Positions 61,738-64,000 of a DNA stretch of 64,000 bases are shown in pieces. Position 1 is the first letter of the stretch, and every line of letters begins with the position of its first letter. The notes under the pieces are model-generated. The model searched no databases, had not been told where the DNA came from, and saw only the letters and a program-made list of their open reading frames with translations. Source of the stretch: an uncultured Clostridium sp. (GTDB lineage Bacteria; Bacillota; Clostridia; Lachnospirales; Lachnospiraceae); contig CAMEIH010000010.1 in NCBI GenBank assembly GCA_945917985.1, forward strand, positions 1 to 64,000. Direction: 5' to 3'. The position numbers were made by a program, and so were the translations under genes.

Positions 61738-64000
61738 CTACAGGTTTTCCTCTATGTACTGTTCAAATTCTTCCATGCTCATCAGAACCTTACGAGGCTT
61801 GGTACCTTCCTCTTCCCCCACAACACCGGCTTCACAGAGCTGATCCATGATTCTTGCGGCTCTGTTAAATCCAATCTTGAAAACTCTTTGAAGCATTCCT
61901 ATGGATGCTTTATCTTTTTCTATTATAAATTTGCCCGCATCTGTGAAATAGTCATCTCTTTCAGAAGCTCCCTCTCCGGCTCCCGTTCCGGAGGAAGCCC
62001 CCAGATTTGCTATTTTTTCCTGGATATCGTTGCTGTAAATATTGCCAAGCTTCTGATTTTTCAAAAATTCCACTACATCAGAGACTTCCTTATCTGAAAC
62101 AAAAGCGCCCTGCACTCTGGCCGGTTTGGTATAACCCTGAGGATAGAAAAGCATGTCTCCTTTTCCAAGGAGCTTTTCTGCCCCGTTCATATCCAGAATC
62201 GTTCTGGAATCCACACCGCTGGATACACTGAAAGCTACACGGCTTGGCATATTCGCCTTGATAAGTCCTGTAATGACATCAACAGAAGGTCTCTGCGTTG
62301 CAATGATTAAATGAATTCCGGCTGCTCTGGCAAGCTGAGCCAGACGACAAATGGATTCCTCTACCTCACCGGGTGCAACCATCATAAGGTCTGCAAGCTC
62401 ATCTACTATAATAACGATCTGTGGCATTTTATCCGGTACATTTGCTTCTCCCTTTGCCTGCATTTCCTCCACTTTTTTATTGAAGCCTTTTAAATCCCTG
62501 ACATTGTAGTCAGCAAATTTCTGGTAACGGTCCGTCATTTCCGCAACGCCCCAATGGAGAGCGGCCGCAGCTTTCTTCGGATCTGTGACGACAGGAATCA
62601 GGAGATGAGGAATTCCGTTATAAACACTGAGTTCCACTACCTTCGGGTCAATCATGATCATCTTTACTTCATCCGGCTTCGCCTTATAAATAATGCTCAT
62701 GATCAATGTATTGATACAAACCGATTTACCGGAACCGGTGGCTCCGGCAATCAGCATATGAGGCATCTTTCCGATATCCGCAACAACTGTCTTTCCCGCA
62801 ATATCCTTACCTACAGCAAATGCTATCTTGGATTCAAATCCCTGGAATTCTTTTGATTCCAGAAGGTCGCGAAGAGCAACCGCAGAGTTCTCTTTATTGG
62901 GAACTTCAATCCCAATAGCTGCTTTTCCCGGAATCGGCGCTTCAATTCTGATATCTGTTGCAGCAAGATTCAGCTTGATATCATCAGAAAGCCCCACGAT
63001 CTTACTGACCTTTACACCCTGTTCCGGCTGCAGCTCATATCTGGTCACCGCAGGTCCCTGGCTGATATCCGTAATGCTTACTTTCACGCCGAAATTCTGA
63101 AGTGTCTGTCTGAGTCTCTCTGCTGTTTCCTTTAATTCTGATGAGGAATTTCCGGACTTTGATGTCCCTTTTTTCAAAAGGCTCAAAGGTGGAAACACAT
63201 ATTTTCTGACGGGCTTATTCGCCTGCATTTCCTTATACATCTCACCGGTTACAACCGTTCCGACCGCTCCCGAAGAACTGCGAACAGAAGCCGCCGGTTT
63301 CTTCTGCTCTGCCACCGGCTTTATCACAGTTTCGGAAGTTCTTATCACATTTGTTTCCATAGAAGATGCGGGTTCTATGTAAGGGTCTTCCTCCTCATCA
63401 AACATTCCTGTAATTTCTGACATGGCATCGCTATCTTCTTCCTGTTCACCGGTTTCTGCTTCCTCATCCCGGAAAACGCCATGGATCCTGATATTGTCAA
63501 AATTATAATTTTCATCTCCGGCTTCACTTTCCGGCACAGCATGCTCAACCTTCTCCTCAAAATCTGTCAGATTGATCTCATGCATATCATCTCTTTCTTT
63601 ATCATGATGCTGAGATTCGTGGTCCGTCAGTGAGGTATCCATCATAACGCCGGTTACTTTTTTGTCCATTCGGAGGATCTTTTCATTTTCCAGTTCTTCT
63701 GCCTGAAGCTGCTTCTGCTGCTGTCTGAGGCGCTTTTCCTCCTCCATTTCTTCCCGACGTATCCGAGCTCTTTCCCTGCGGTACTGCGCATCTTCCTTCG
63801 TTCTCTCATACACTTTTCTGCCTCCGGATTTCACTCCGGTAACAAAAGACTTGTCCGTAATCACCACAATGGAAATAACGATTCCCACCAAAATGGAAAG
63901 AACCGTTCCGATCAGACCAAGGAAATGATAAAACAGATAGGACAGGCTTCCCGCAATCACACCGCCACCGTTTTTGTTCTCACTGCTTAAACTGTAAATT
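61738..64000 (-). CDS. FtsK/SpoIIIE DNA translocase, 5' end cut by window
   Basis: At least 754 residues; the frame is open to base 64000, so the N-terminal membrane helices are beyond the window. Visible are the last transmembrane helix ([20 protein letters not shown]), a long charged linker, a RecA-like motor with Walker [18 protein letters not shown] and Walker [13 protein letters not shown], and a C-terminal gamma winged-helix ([19 protein letters not shown]) that reads KOPS-like sequences. It pumps DNA at division or sporulation septa. Confidence 0.95.
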   Translation of the reverse strand, partial: IYSLSSENKNGGGVIAGSLSYLFYHFLGLIGTVLSILVGIVISIVVITDKSFVTGVKSGGRKVYERTKEDAQYRRERARIRREEMEEEKRLRQQQKQLQAEELENEKILRMDKKVTGVMMDTSLTDHESQHHDKERDDMHEINLTDFEEKVEHAVPESEAGDENYNFDNIRIHGVFRDEEAETGEQEEDSDAMSEITGMFDEEEDPYIEPASSMETNVIRTSETVIKPVAEQKKPAASVRSSSGAVGTVVTGEMYKEMQANKPVRKYVFPPLSLLKKGTSKSGNSSSELKETAERLRQTLQNFGVKVSITDISQGPAVTRYELQPEQGVKVSKIVGLSDDIKLNLAATDIRIEAPIPGKAAIGIEVPNKENSAVALRDLLESKEFQGFESKIAFAVGKDIAGKTVVADIGKMPHMLIAGATGSGKSVCINTLIMSIIYKAKPDEVKMIMIDPKVVELSVYNGIPHLLIPVVTDPKKAAAALHWGVAEMTDRYQKFADYNVRDLKGFNKKVEEMQAKGEANVPDKMPQIVIIVDELADLMMVAPGEVEESICRLAQLARAAGIHLIIATQRPSVDVITGLIKANMPSRVAFSVSSGVDSRTILDMNGAEKLLGKGDMLFYPQGYTKPARVQGAFVSDKEVSDVVEFLKNQKLGNIYSNDIQEKIANLGASSGTGAGEGASERDDYFTDAGKFIIEKDKASIGMLQRVFKIGFNRAARIMDQLCEAGVVGEEEGTKPRKVLMSMEEFEQYIEENL

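Noticed and set aside
1-64000. CRISPR arrays and rRNA genes
   Set aside because: No regularly spaced repeats or rRNA-like stretches were seen on reading.

Overview
The window looks like part of a chromosome of an anaerobic, endospore-forming Firmicute, most likely a Lachnospiraceae member (Clostridia). This rests on moderate-to-low G+C, strong AGGAGG ribosome sites, the sporulation genes yqfC/yqfD beside phoH, an NfnAB-type transhydrogenase pair, fhs/folD one-carbon genes and Lachnospiraceae-style hypothetical proteins. Genus cannot be fixed from sequence reading alone.

Region 1 (1-25.9 kb) is core metabolism, mostly on the minus strand. It holds a cut ATPase, a GGDEF-EAL protein, asd and argH, a two-gene ABC transporter, tRNA-Thr(CGU), mscS, glgB with an unusual coiled-coil tail, serC-serA, an L,D-transpeptidase, ilvB, ilvD, a GT-C-type membrane glycosyltransferase and leuB, then yajC, tgt, a VanY-type carboxypeptidase, aroC and a lactonase-fold propeller.

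Region 2 (25,950-35,415) is the most interesting part: a 9.4-kb integrated filamentous-phage (inovirus-like) genome. It encodes a Zot-type morphogenesis ATPase, a major-coat-like peptide, a 616-residue spike-like protein, several tiny membrane peptides and a candidate ssDNA-binding protein. Its replication protein is not an ordinary phage or plasmid Rep. It is a CRESS-DNA (circovirus/geminivirus-like) HUH endonuclease plus superfamily 3 helicase. Between the small membrane genes lies a perfect 12-bp hairpin whose loop, on the coding strand, carries TAGTATTAC, the circovirus origin nonanucleotide, with five AAAACAC repeats alongside. An IS30-family DDE transposase sits at the left end. The whole element, not just the transposase gene, is bounded by 25-bp terminal inverted repeats (21/25 identical) and a 15-bp direct repeat that looks like a target duplication. 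I infer a filamentous phage that replicates like a CRESS virus and integrates like an IS30 transposon, with the circular transposon intermediate doubling as the phage replicative form.

Region 3 (35.4-39.9 kb) is a polyamine uptake operon on the plus strand (cupin regulator, potA, potB, potC, potD). Its promoter begins 11 bp after the right-hand direct repeat of the phage. potC has an in-frame TGA near its end.

Region 4 (39.9-64 kb) is again minus-strand housekeeping: DUF3783, proA, 5-FCL, two FAD proteins, a BofC-like protein, a lipid-linked-substrate flippase, ybeY, a degenerate 7TM-HD protein, phoH, yqfD, yqfC, a pyrimidine nucleoside phosphorylase, rlmH, a MORN-repeat protein, nfnB-nfnA, a zinc-ribbon/TPR protein, folD, fhs and an ftsK/spoIIIE gene cut by the window end. 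No CRISPR array, rRNA or riboswitch was recognised.
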